This document shows positions 11,023-19,341 of a stretch of DNA of 64,000 bases, in pieces. Made by a program: the position numbers and the translations under genes. Location: the NCBI GenBank assembly GCA_007745835.1, contig CP036424.1:3335968-3399967 (forward strand), given 5' to 3'. Origin of the DNA: Planctomycetes bacterium MalM25 (lineage in GTDB: Bacteria > Planctomycetota > Planctomycetia > Pirellulales > Lacipirellulaceae). The notes under the pieces are model-generated. The model was not told the DNA's origin and did no database searches. It was given only the letters and a program-made list of their open reading frames with translations. Within the stretch, counting starts at the first letter, position 1. Every line of letters starts with the position of its first letter.

Positions 11023-12669
11023 ATGGACTTCCTGAACCCGATCATCGCCCAGGTCCGCGACCTGTTCGCCACGATGACGCCCGGCGCGCGCGTCACGGCG
11101 GGGCTGTTGCTGGCGGTGGTGGTGGTGAGCCTCGGCTTCCTGTTCCAGCAGGCCGCTTCGGGGCCGGACGAGTTCCTCTTCGGCGGCGACCCGATCGAGC
11201 GTGGCCGCCTGCCGCGCATCGAGGCCGCTCTCGGCATCGCCGGGATCAACTTCGACACCGAGGGCAACCGCATCCGAGTCGCCCGCTCCGATAAGAACGC
11301 CGCCTACGGCGCCATCGCTTCGGCGGACGAACTGCCGCCCGAGTTTCATAAGCTGATGGAAGACGCGATGAACGGGGGCGGCATGTTCGATTTCCGCGAC
11401 CTGAAGATGCAGCGTGTCAGGGTGGCTCGCGAAGCGCAGGCGTCGATGATCCTCAGTGAGTTCCCGTGGGTCGACACGGCCCGGGTCATGCACAACCAGA
11501 GCACCAAGCCGGGTCTCCGCGGCGGCCGCCACGCCACCGCCGCGGTGAGCATCACCCCGGCTGTTGGCGAAAGCCTTACGACCAAGCGGGTACGGACGGT
11601 CAAGGACTTCGTCTCCAAGGCGTGCGACGTGCCAATCGACCAAATCGCCGTCACCGGGCAGGGCGGAGACAGCGCCACCGAGTCGGGCGTCTCGCCGGAA
11701 GACTTCGAGCACCCCTTCTTCCGTCAGAAGGCGCTGGCCGAAGAGTGGCTCAAGGGAAAAATCCTCGCTCAGCTCAGTGAGTTCCCGGGGGTGAAGGTCG
11801 AGGTCACGGCCCACCTGGAGAACGTGAGCGAACGGACCACGGTGAGCATCCAGCCCGACTCGCAACCTGTGACGCTCAGCAAGGAAACGCTCAACGAAAC
11901 GAATGAACAATCGGCAGGGCGTCCGGGCGACCGGGTCGGCCAAGTCGCCAACGGTCCGAAGGGCATCGGCTCGGAAGAAACGGTCGCAGCTCGGGATCAG
12001 AGCAAGCAAACCACCGACAGGGCAAAACTGCACAGTGTTGTCGGCCAGACGCAGAAGACCGAGGTCTTCTCGGGGTATCCGCTGAAAGAAGCCGACGCGA
12101 GTGTCGCCATCCCGATGTCGTACGTCGAGGCGGTCTACCGGATCGAGAACCCCGACCCCGATGGCAACCCGCCGGAGCAGATCGACCCGGTACAGCTACA
12201 GCAGAAGCGAGAGGAGATCGCGAACAACGTTGAAGAGATCGTGCAGCCTCTCCTCCCCAAGTTGGCCCTCGGCCAGAACGAGTACGCCCAAGTGAACGTG
12301 CGGTTCTTCCGCGACCTGCCCGAAGACCCGCTGCCCCAGCCCTCGGTCGCCGCCGGCGCCCTCGCTTGGACCGGGCAGTACATGAACACGATCGCGATGA
12401 CGGGCCTGGCGATCTTCAGCTTGGTGATGCTCCGTTCGATGGTCGGCTCTGCGGGCAAAGAGGGATCGGTTGAGGGGCTCCCCTCGCTGCAACTCGACGG
12501 CGAGACCCTAGCCGAGGCCGCCACGGCCGACGACGAAGATCTGGCCCGCCCGAAGCTGAAGCTCAAGAAGCCCGACACCCTGAAGGACGACCTCGCCGAC
12601 ATGGTCGCCAGCGACCCGGACGCGGCGGCGGCCATTCTGAAGTCTTGGATCAACAACAACGCGGCGTGA
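11023..12669 (+). CDS. fliF: Flagellar MS-ring protein FliF
   Basis: FliF forms the membrane ring that carries the rotor and surrounds the export gate. The 548-residue product has an N-terminal membrane segment (VTAGLLLAVVVVSLGFLF, about 24-41). The ring-building motifs follow: FPWVDTARVMHN and TAAVSITPAVG. A second membrane segment lies near MNTIAMTGLAIFSLVMLRSM. The C-terminal FliG-binding tail KDDLADMVASDPDAAAAILK is close to the canonical sequence, which shows that rotor attachment is conserved even though the FliG here is divergent. It is followed by fliG after 32 bases. Confidence 0.96.
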   Translation: MDFLNPIIAQVRDLFATMTPGARVTAGLLLAVVVVSLGFLFQQAASGPDEFLFGGDPIERGRLPRIEAALGIAGINFDTEGNRIRVARSDKNAAYGAIASADELPPEFHKLMEDAMNGGGMFDFRDLKMQRVRVAREAQASMILSEFPWVDTARVMHNQSTKPGLRGGRHATAAVSITPAVGESLTTKRVRTVKDFVSKACDVPIDQIAVTGQGGDSATESGVSPEDFEHPFFRQKALAEEWLKGKILAQLSEFPGVKVEVTAHLENVSERTTVSIQPDSQPVTLSKETLNETNEQSAGRPGDRVGQVANGPKGIGSEETVAARDQSKQTTDRAKLHSVVGQTQKTEVFSGYPLKEADASVAIPMSYVEAVYRIENPDPDGNPPEQIDPVQLQQKREEIANNVEEIVQPLLPKLALGQNEYAQVNVRFFRDLPEDPLPQPSVAAGALAWTGQYMNTIAMTGLAIFSLVMLRSMVGSAGKEGSVEGLPSLQLDGETLAEAATADDEDLARPKLKLKKPDTLKDDLADMVASDPDAAAAILKSWINNNAA

Positions 12670-12701
12670 CGCACGCCCCTTGAACGCAGGAAGCCAACGG
12701 C

Positions 12702-13718
12702 ATGACGCCGGTCGCTGACAACTCGCTCCGCCAGGCCGCGGACTTCATCCGAGGCCTCGACGCCGACGCCGCCGAGGCGATGCTCTGTCGCTTGTCGACC
12801 GAGGAGGCGAGCGCCCTGCGCACCGCGATCTCGGCCGCGGCTGAACCCAGCGGGCCGACCGTCTCATCGGACGGCGCGGTGGAATTGCAGCTGGACAACG
12901 CTAGCGAAGCGTTCTCGGAGGACCCGCCTCCGGCTCCGACGCCCCCACAGGAGGCCCCGTTCAACGGGGTCGAGTGGCTCCGCTCTCTCCGCGACGCGGA
13001 CCCGACGGCGATCGCCACGTATCTCTCGCGTGAGCAGCCACGCGCGATCGCCATGGTGCTGGGCTACCTGACACCCGAGCTCTCTGCGGGTGTGCTGCAG
13101 AACCTGGCCGAGCACGAGCAGGCCCGAGTCGTCGCCCAACTGGCCGACCAACGCGACGCCGACCCGGACAGCCTCCACATCCTTGCCAGCGGCCTCGCCG
13201 AGTGGGTGAAGCAGCAGCAAGAAGAGACCGAGAGGCGTCACCATCGGGTGGCGACGATCCGCCAGATCCTGGCGGCGACGCCCCCGCAGCGCCGCCGGCG
13301 GTTACTCACTGAGCTGGCAGGCGCCGACCCTGCGGTCGCTGCCTCGTTGACCGACCTCATGCCGCGACAAGAGCCGATTGCCGAAGCGCCCCTGCCGCAG
13401 AAGCGCCCGCCCGCGGCGCCACCGCTGCCCATGGAAGAACTGTCCCGCCTCGACGGCCGTGCGCTGGCCGAAGCGATCGGCCGGCTCAACGCACGCACCG
13501 CGCTGCTCGCACTCGCCGCGGCGCCCGAAGGGGTGATCGAGCGTTTGGCGAACGGCTTGCCGCGCAAGGCGGCGACGGACCTGCGTTCACGCATCAACCG
13601 TGTGGGGCCGACAACGCTCGCCGAGATCGACCGCGCCCAAACGGCCCTCGCCCAAGCCGCCGGCCAGGTGGTGGCCCACCGCCAAACGGCCCGAGCCGCC
13701 CTCGCTGGAGGAGCCTAG
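12702..13718 (+). CDS. fliG: Flagellar motor switch protein FliG (divergent)
   Basis: FliG links FliF to the C ring and meets the stator to make torque. The 338-residue product keeps an N-terminal domain (LRQAADFIRGLDADAAEAML, 9-28), a Pro-rich linker (about 70-86), the middle domain with REQPRAIAMVLGYL (110-123, usually EHPQ), and a C-terminal domain (about 243-330). In that last domain the family's acidic pair of the torque helix (K-E/D-D-L) reads LRSRIN (294-299): Ser296 and Arg297 replace acidic residues. The usual Asp-Asp-Arg start of the domain reads LDGRAL. Torque contacts may therefore differ from E. coli. Position between fliF and fliH makes the assignment secure. Confidence 0.9.
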   Translation: MTPVADNSLRQAADFIRGLDADAAEAMLCRLSTEEASALRTAISAAAEPSGPTVSSDGAVELQLDNASEAFSEDPPPAPTPPQEAPFNGVEWLRSLRDADPTAIATYLSREQPRAIAMVLGYLTPELSAGVLQNLAEHEQARVVAQLADQRDADPDSLHILASGLAEWVKQQQEETERRHHRVATIRQILAATPPQRRRRLLTELAGADPAVAASLTDLMPRQEPIAEAPLPQKRPPAAPPLPMEELSRLDGRALAEAIGRLNARTALLALAAAPEGVIERLANGLPRKAATDLRSRINRVGPTTLAEIDRAQTALAQAAGQVVAHRQTARAALAGGA

Positions 13719-13721
13719 CCC

Positions 13722-14390
13722 ATGGCCACGATCCTGCGCAACCGCGGAGCCGCCACCGGAACGAGCGCCGAAAGCGTTCACCCGGCGACTTTCACGTTCA
13801 GCGACATGGGTTCGCAAGGGGACGACTACGTCCGTGGCGTGCGCGCCGAGGCGGCGAAGATCGTCCAGCAAGCCCAAGCCGAGGCCGAAGGCATCCGCGC
13901 CCGAGCCGAGGCCGAAGGCCGCGCCGCCGCGGAGCAGACCATCGCCAAGCTGTTGGACCAGCGGGTCGGAAAACAACTCGAGACTCTCCGCCCCGCGCTC
14001 AACGGCGTCGTCGCCGAGATCCAAGCTTCGCGTGGCGAGTGGCAGGAGTATTGGCGAAACAGCGCGGTCAGACTGGCGGTCGGCATCGCCGAGCGGATCG
14101 TGCGTCGCGAGCTCGAACAGAAGCCCGAGATCAGCCAAGAGTGGATCGCCGAGGCGCTACGATTGGCGGCCGGGTCGAGCGAGATCACGGTCCGCCTCTC
14201 GCCGCAAGACATGAATCACCTCCGTGGCCACGCGGAGAAGCTGTGCGAAGCGACTGCGGGCGTGGCCGACGCGAAGTTCGAGGCGGACGCCTCGATCACG
14301 CCGGGCGGCTGCGTTGTCTTGACGCGGCACGGCGTGGTGGACCAGCAAGTGGAATCCCAGCTCCAACGCCTGGCGGAGGAACTGGATTGA
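13722..14390 (+). CDS. fliH: Flagellar assembly protein FliH
   Basis: FliH is the stator-like regulator of the FliI export ATPase in the cytoplasm. The 222-residue product has a long charged coiled coil (KIVQQAQAEAEGIRARAEAE, about 45-65). A C-terminal domain related to V/F-type ATPase subunits E and delta follows (VGIAERIVRRELEQKPEISQ, then SITPGGCVVLTRHGVVDQQV). It starts 3 bases after the fliG stop and precedes fliI, the usual order. Confidence 0.93.
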   Translation: MATILRNRGAATGTSAESVHPATFTFSDMGSQGDDYVRGVRAEAAKIVQQAQAEAEGIRARAEAEGRAAAEQTIAKLLDQRVGKQLETLRPALNGVVAEIQASRGEWQEYWRNSAVRLAVGIAERIVRRELEQKPEISQEWIAEALRLAAGSSEITVRLSPQDMNHLRGHAEKLCEATAGVADAKFEADASITPGGCVVLTRHGVVDQQVESQLQRLAEELD

Positions 14391-14431
14391 ATCGGCGCGT
14401 CGCACGAGGCGACCCTCCGCACTAATCGATC

Positions 14432-15805
14432 ATGGACGAACTCGCAACGATCGCGCAATCGCAACCGGCCCGCTTGGTCGGTTCGGTGGTCGAGACGACT
14501 GGCCTGCTGGCCACGGTCGCCGACCTGCCTGCGCCGATCGGCTCGGTTGTCCGTCTGGGCGAAGCGCAGACGGGCGATCCCCATGGCGTCGAGGCGGAAG
14601 TCGTCGGCTTCCGCGGGCGGCTCACGATGGTCTCTCCGCTGGGCCCCCTGTCGGGCGTGCGGCGCGGCCAGCCCGTGCGGCTGCTGCGATCCGCGCGGCG
14701 GCTCCGTGTTGGCGACGGCCTGCTTGGGCGCGTGGTCAACGCTCAGGGGGAGCCGATCGACGGACGCCCCCGCCCCGCCCTGCCCCATCGGACGCCGATC
14801 GAGCGCCCCCCCACGCCGGCACTCGACCGCCCCCCGATCGACCAACCGCTTCCCACCGGCGTCCGAGCGATCGACACCATGCTGACTTGCGGGCGCGGTC
14901 AGCGGCTCGGCGTGTTTGCCGGCTCGGGGGTCGGCAAGAGCACGCTGCTCGGGATGATGACTCGCTACACGGCCGCTGACGTGATCGTCATCGGCTTGGT
15001 CGGCGAACGCGGACGCGAAGTGAACGAGTTCTTGCTGAACGATCTGGGGCCCGAGGGCCGACAGCGGAGCGTGGTGGTTGTCGCCACGAGCGACGAACCC
15101 GCTACGGTGCGACTGCGTGCGGCTTCCACGGCGACCGCCATCGCCGAGCACTTCCGCGACCAAGGCAAGGACGTTCTGCTGCTCGTCGATTCGCTGACAC
15201 GCACGGCGCTCGCCAGCCGCGAGCTGGGCCTGGCCGCGGGCGAACCTCCAACCACTCGGGGCTACCCCCCCTCGACCTTCGCGCTGCTGCCTCGGTTGGT
15301 TGAACGCGCCGGTCGCACGCGGACCGGCAGCATCACGGCTTTCTACTCGGTGCTCGTCGAAGGGGACGATCCGGACGACCCGGTCGCCGACACGCTACGC
15401 GGCCTGCTCGACGGCCACGTCTGGCTCGATCGCAAGCTGGCGGCGCGCGGACATTACCCATCGATCGACATCCCGCAGAGTGTGAGCCGCCTGGCCCCAC
15501 AGATCACTGAGAAGACTCAGCAGCAATCGGCCCAACTGGTGCGCCGACTGATGGCGGCGGTCGCTGAGAACGAGGACCTGATCTCCATCGGAGCTTACCG
15601 CCGGGGCGCCAACCCGGAGGTCGATGCCGCGATCGAGATGCGCGGAGACATCGACGCCCTGCTGCGTCAGTCCGTCCAAGAGTCGCCCCTGTACAACGAA
15701 GCGGTTGACCAGCTCATCGCGGTCGCTCGCAAGGCGGCGGACTTCCTCGCCCGACCTCGGACCGCCCAACAACCCACAGCCGCCCAGCCGGGCGCGAGCA
15801 ACTGA
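14432..15805 (+). CDS. fliI: Flagellum-specific export ATPase FliI
   Basis: FliI hydrolyses ATP to deliver substrates to the export gate. The 457-residue product has the F1-beta-like core: Walker A AGSGVGKST (163-171), Walker B VLLLVDSLTR (about 249-258), the RGYPPSTFALLPRLVERAG segment, and the SITAFYSVLVEGDD motif typical of type III secretion ATPases. All catalytic elements look intact and the length is normal. It sits between fliH and fliJ. Confidence 0.97.
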   Translation: MDELATIAQSQPARLVGSVVETTGLLATVADLPAPIGSVVRLGEAQTGDPHGVEAEVVGFRGRLTMVSPLGPLSGVRRGQPVRLLRSARRLRVGDGLLGRVVNAQGEPIDGRPRPALPHRTPIERPPTPALDRPPIDQPLPTGVRAIDTMLTCGRGQRLGVFAGSGVGKSTLLGMMTRYTAADVIVIGLVGERGREVNEFLLNDLGPEGRQRSVVVVATSDEPATVRLRAASTATAIAEHFRDQGKDVLLLVDSLTRTALASRELGLAAGEPPTTRGYPPSTFALLPRLVERAGRTRTGSITAFYSVLVEGDDPDDPVADTLRGLLDGHVWLDRKLAARGHYPSIDIPQSVSRLAPQITEKTQQQSAQLVRRLMAAVAENEDLISIGAYRRGANPEVDAAIEMRGDIDALLRQSVQESPLYNEAVDQLIAVARKAADFLARPRTAQQPTAAQPGASN

Positions 15806-15827
15806 CTCAGGAATCCGCGGCTGATCG

Positions 15828-16286
15828 ATGGCCAAGCCCTTCCGACTCCAGACCGTCGTCCGACTCCGCGAAGCGCGGCGTGACGCGGCGCGCGCCCAAC
15901 TCGCCGACGCCATCCGTGCGGCCGAGGTGCTCGGGTCACGCCAGCAAGAGCTGCGACAGAGGTTCGTCGAACTCAACGAGCAGCGGCGGGTCGCCTCGGA
16001 GACGGCCGACACCGCGTGGCTGCTCAATGCGGGCCGGTACGAGCTGGTCCTGCGGTCCGACCAACAGACGCTCCGCGACAACCGGGAAGCAGTCGAACGC
16101 GAGATCGAGCGACGTCGATCGGCCGTCGCGGCGGCGGAGCAAGAGGTCCGCGCTCTGGAGCAACTGCGGGAACGCTCGGAGCTAGCCGAGAGACGCGAGA
16201 AGCAGCGGCGTGAAGCGAAACGGCTCGATGAGTTCGCCTCGGTGCGCGCCTTCCACGACCACACCCCATCCACGCCCCTGACCTGA
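15828..16286 (+). CDS. fliJ: Flagellar export protein FliJ
   Basis: FliJ is the central-stalk-like coiled coil that connects the FliI ring to FlhA. The 152-residue product starts MAKPFRLQTVVRLREARRDA, a typical FliJ opening. It is a continuous charged coiled coil (SRQQELRQRFVELNEQRRVA, LRDNREAVEREIERRRSAVA). Length and position after fliI fit. Confidence 0.92.
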   Translation: MAKPFRLQTVVRLREARRDAARAQLADAIRAAEVLGSRQQELRQRFVELNEQRRVASETADTAWLLNAGRYELVLRSDQQTLRDNREAVEREIERRRSAVAAAEQEVRALEQLRERSELAERREKQRREAKRLDEFASVRAFHDHTPSTPLT

Positions 16287-16302
16287 TCGGAGAACACGAG
16301 CC

Positions 16303-16995
16303 ATGCGGTTCTTGATAGCGATGATCGGCTACGCGGCGGTGGCGACGGTGCTGTCGGCGTTGCTCGGGCTGGGCTACCTGTGGCAGACCGAGCGTCTCAC
16401 CGACGAGCGACTGTTCCGGATCGTTGCGCTGCTGCACGGCGTTGATCTGAACGAGTCGATCGAGGACGAGCAGCCGATGGAAACGATCCCCGACGAGGAG
16501 ATGTCGATCGTCGAGAAGGAACGCCTCGCCGAGATCAAGACCCGCAACCATGAAGCGCACCTCTTCTCGCTGCAACGCGGCCGCAACGAGTTTGAGCACT
16601 CGCTCTCACAGCTCGTCTCGGAACGCGATCGCTTCGACAGCATGGCGCGCGAACTCCAGAAGCGGCTCGAACAGGAGAGTGCGGAGACCGCCCACGAAGG
16701 CGTCAAGAACGTCGTCCGGGACCTGACCCTCGCCAAACCCGACCAGGGCAAGCAGATGCTCTTGCGGATGCTCAACCGCGGGGGGGGGGATCCGATCGAG
16801 AAGCAACGGGCACTCGACGACGTGATCCGACTGATCAACGCGATGCCGCGAGACACCTGGGAAGAGATCCAGAAACGCTTCGAGGGGCAAGTGGAGTTGG
16901 ATCAGCTCCACGTCATCCAGCTTGAACAACTCAACGGCGGCGCCAAGAAACGCGTCTACGACAAAGCGCTGCGCCAGCTCCGGAACCGCGGATAA
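16303..16995 (+). CDS. YlxF/MotE-like membrane coiled-coil protein between fliJ and fliK
   Basis: The 230-residue product has one N-terminal membrane segment (FLIAMIGYAAVATVLSALLG, 3-22) and a long coiled coil (about 75-130). A C-terminal region follows with KQMLLRMLNRGGGDPIEKQR and VIRLINAMPRDTWEEIQKRF, which resembles the small MgtE-N-like fold of YlxF and MotE. In Bacillus, ylxF occupies the same place between fliJ and fliK, and in alphaproteobacteria MotE is a periplasmic chaperone for a motor protein. By analogy this may stabilise a stator or rod component. The family link is by position, topology and the helical C-terminus, not strong identity. Confidence 0.6.
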   Translation: MRFLIAMIGYAAVATVLSALLGLGYLWQTERLTDERLFRIVALLHGVDLNESIEDEQPMETIPDEEMSIVEKERLAEIKTRNHEAHLFSLQRGRNEFEHSLSQLVSERDRFDSMARELQKRLEQESAETAHEGVKNVVRDLTLAKPDQGKQMLLRMLNRGGGDPIEKQRALDDVIRLINAMPRDTWEEIQKRFEGQVELDQLHVIQLEQLNGGAKKRVYDKALRQLRNRG

Positions 16996-17025
16996 ACGAA
17001 CCCGATCTCACTCGGCGGCAACGAC

Positions 17026-18405
17026 ATGAACACGCCTCTCAACCCGACGCCCTCGCTGTTGACGCTCACCGCGCCGACGGCCGAGCGCGCGCCCGACGAG
17101 CCCGCCGCCGGGGTTTTCGCCGAGCAACTCTCCGCCGTCACCGAGCCAGCCAGCGAACAGCGCGAGGAGCGTGACGAGGAAGCTCCAGAGCCCGAGGCTT
17201 CTCAGGACCCCAAGAAGTCCGATAGGGAGCCGCAAGCGGCAACCGACGACAGCGGCACGGAATCCTCGCCAGAGGTCGATACGCGCGAAGGCGAACTCGA
17301 ACAGGGCGAAGAGGGTTTGCTCGCGATTTCGCTCGCGAGCGAGACGATCGTCGCCGAGACGTCGCCCCATGCGGAGCTCCCCGAGCACGCCGCAACGACC
17401 GTCGATGTCGGTCTGCCCGCAGGGCCCGCCACGCCAATAGAAGTCTCCCCCGAATCGTCTGAACCGACTGAGGCGAACGCCCCCAGCCTCCCTGTCGATT
17501 TGGGCGACTCTCTGGGCGAACACGAGGGTGACTCAGGCGAAGCCAACGAGTCGCTCCCGGGGGCCGGTGTCGCCGAAGCCGGCCTGGAGGGCGAAGAGGC
17601 AACCGGCGCTCAGAGCCATGCCCATGCGAATCGGGTCCGAGAGGATGATCCCAGTTCAAAGAACTTGAAGGGCGCCGCTGGTACGGCGGACGCCCCCTCC
17701 GAGGCAACATCGCAAGCGGCCTCCAGCTCCACCATCCCCAAGGGGGACACGGGCGTCGAAGCGGAGATATCAACCAAGTCCGAACCGGCGACGCCTCCCC
17801 TCAGTGCCGGGGCGGAAGCTCCCGTGACGGATAACCCGTCTACGGCCGATTCCACTCAGACTCGCGAAGCGGTCGCGGCGCCGCACGCCGCGGATGCGAA
17901 CAACGAGCGCGCAACGGTCGAGCGATCGGCGCCCGGCGAAACGCGTCCCGAGGTCGATCCGGCTCGGTTTGTGACCCGGGTGAGCCGTGCGGTCGAAGCG
18001 GCGCACGAGCGAGGCGGGCCGATCGAGATCCGCCTCAGCCCGCCGGAACTCGGCTCGCTGCGAGTCCAGATCGAGATGAAGGAGGGGCTGCTCAGCGCCT
18101 CACTCGAGGCGGAGACCCCTGCGGCGAGGAACACCCTGCTCGACAATCTGCCCGCGCTCCGCGAGCGGCTCGAGCAGCAGCAGATCCGGCTTGAGAAATT
18201 CGACGTGGACGTCCGCGATGATTCGCAGCAACGCGGCGGCGGGGGCGCTCCCGAGGGAGAGACCCAACGCCGCCCCGACGACTCGCCCGAACGCCGCGAG
18301 CCGACGCCCGAGCATCGTACCGATCGGGAGAGCGCAACCACCGAGTCGGAGCGTTCCGTCGCCACGATCACGTTCGACGACGACGGGCTGAACCTCGTCG
18401 CTTAG
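17026..18405 (+). CDS. fliK: Flagellar hook-length control protein FliK
   Basis: FliK measures hook length and switches export specificity at FlhB. The 459-residue product has a long, acidic, low-complexity N-terminal ruler (about 1-305), rich in Glu, Ala, Ser and Pro. The conserved Flg_hook domain follows at about 310-392: GGPIEIRLSPPELGSLRVQI, then SLEAETPAARNTLLDNLPAL and LRERLEQQQIRLEKFDVDV. The extreme C-terminus is again charged and disordered. It is followed by a palindromic repeat and then flgD. Confidence 0.93.
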   Translation: MNTPLNPTPSLLTLTAPTAERAPDEPAAGVFAEQLSAVTEPASEQREERDEEAPEPEASQDPKKSDREPQAATDDSGTESSPEVDTREGELEQGEEGLLAISLASETIVAETSPHAELPEHAATTVDVGLPAGPATPIEVSPESSEPTEANAPSLPVDLGDSLGEHEGDSGEANESLPGAGVAEAGLEGEEATGAQSHAHANRVREDDPSSKNLKGAAGTADAPSEATSQAASSSTIPKGDTGVEAEISTKSEPATPPLSAGAEAPVTDNPSTADSTQTREAVAAPHAADANNERATVERSAPGETRPEVDPARFVTRVSRAVEAAHERGGPIEIRLSPPELGSLRVQIEMKEGLLSASLEAETPAARNTLLDNLPALRERLEQQQIRLEKFDVDVRDDSQQRGGGGAPEGETQRRPDDSPERREPTPEHRTDRESATTESERSVATITFDDDGLNLVA

Positions 18406-18412
18406 CAACTCA

Positions 18413-18441
18413 CTCCGGGCGCTGACGCTTGCGGCTCGCCG
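18413..18441 (+). repeat. Single arm of a REP-like palindromic repeat (fliK-flgD gap)
   Basis: The 29 bases beginning CTCCGGGCGCTGACGCTTGC recur exactly as the right arm of the palindrome near 50857-50884. Here only one arm is present, in the 72-base gap between fliK and flgD. Confidence 0.75.
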
Positions 18442-18477
18442 TCGAAACCAAACCACTCTCCGAACAACGCCTCGAAC

Positions 18478-19245
18478 ATGTCCCAGATCGCCAACACCAA
18501 CGCCGCGGCCCAGAACGCAACGGGGACGAACACGCTGGTCGGTAACTCGGTCGAGGACCTCGATCTCGACGTGTTCCTGGACCTCATGCTCACCGAGCTG
18601 CAGAACCAGGACCCGCTCAACCCGATGGAGAATGACGAGCTGCTCAACACGATCTCACAGATCCGCGAGATCAGCGCCAACGATAAGCTGAGCGACACGC
18701 TCAGCTCGGTGCTGTTGGGTCAGAACGTGGCGACGGCGACTTCGCTGATCGGGGCCGAGGTCGTCGGGCTCACCGACGCGGGTCAACGCGTTGTCGGCGC
18801 CGTCCGTCAGGTCGCGATCAACGACGGCGAGCCGCAGCTCGAACTGGCGGTCGAGACCGCCGCCGAAGCAGGTGACTCGCAAGGCAGCATCACCGAGGGC
18901 GAGTACACGTATGAGGTGGTCTGGGAGACCGAAGACGGCCTGTTCAGCGTGCAGGCGACGGCCAACACCGAGGAGTTCGGCGAGGATTTCAACGGCTCGA
19001 TCCGCCTGGAGAACCTCCCGGAACTCGCCGCGAGTGTTAAGCGGCAAGTCTACCGGACCGACGGATCGGGAGACCCACAACTTGTCGGCACGCTCCCTTT
19101 CGGCAACGCCACCAGCTTCACCGACCGGAAAGCCAACACCGAAATCGGGCCCCAAACGCTCACCGAGCAACGCAGTGTGCTGCGTTACGCGGACGCGATC
19201 ACGATCAGCCTGAACAACGTGAGCCAGGTGCAGACGCTCGACTAG
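18478..19245 (+). CDS. flgD: Flagellar hook-cap protein FlgD
   Basis: FlgD caps the growing hook and guides FlgE assembly. The 255-residue product has the conserved export and cap region VFLDLMLTELQNQDPLNPME (32-51), then LNTISQIREI and SSVLLGQNVATATSLIG. The C-terminal half holds a beta-rich domain at about 137-223: TEGEYTYEVVWETEDG, RLENLPEL, KRQVYRTDGSGDPQLVGTLP, TSFTDRKANTEI. The same module appears twice in the neighbouring FlgE. FlgD proteins normally carry a Tudor/fibronectin-like domain here, so the fold is expected, but the sharing with FlgE is unusual. Confidence 0.94.
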   Translation: MSQIANTNAAAQNATGTNTLVGNSVEDLDLDVFLDLMLTELQNQDPLNPMENDELLNTISQIREISANDKLSDTLSSVLLGQNVATATSLIGAEVVGLTDAGQRVVGAVRQVAINDGEPQLELAVETAAEAGDSQGSITEGEYTYEVVWETEDGLFSVQATANTEEFGEDFNGSIRLENLPELAASVKRQVYRTDGSGDPQLVGTLPFGNATSFTDRKANTEIGPQTLTEQRSVLRYADAITISLNNVSQVQTLD

Positions 19246-19341
19246 CACAGCGACCAATCCAAACAGCTACCAGGCGGCGCCACGGAGGGGGGCCTCGACG
19301 ACGCCGTACCACCGCCAACTTCATACTAGGGAGAGAGAGCC

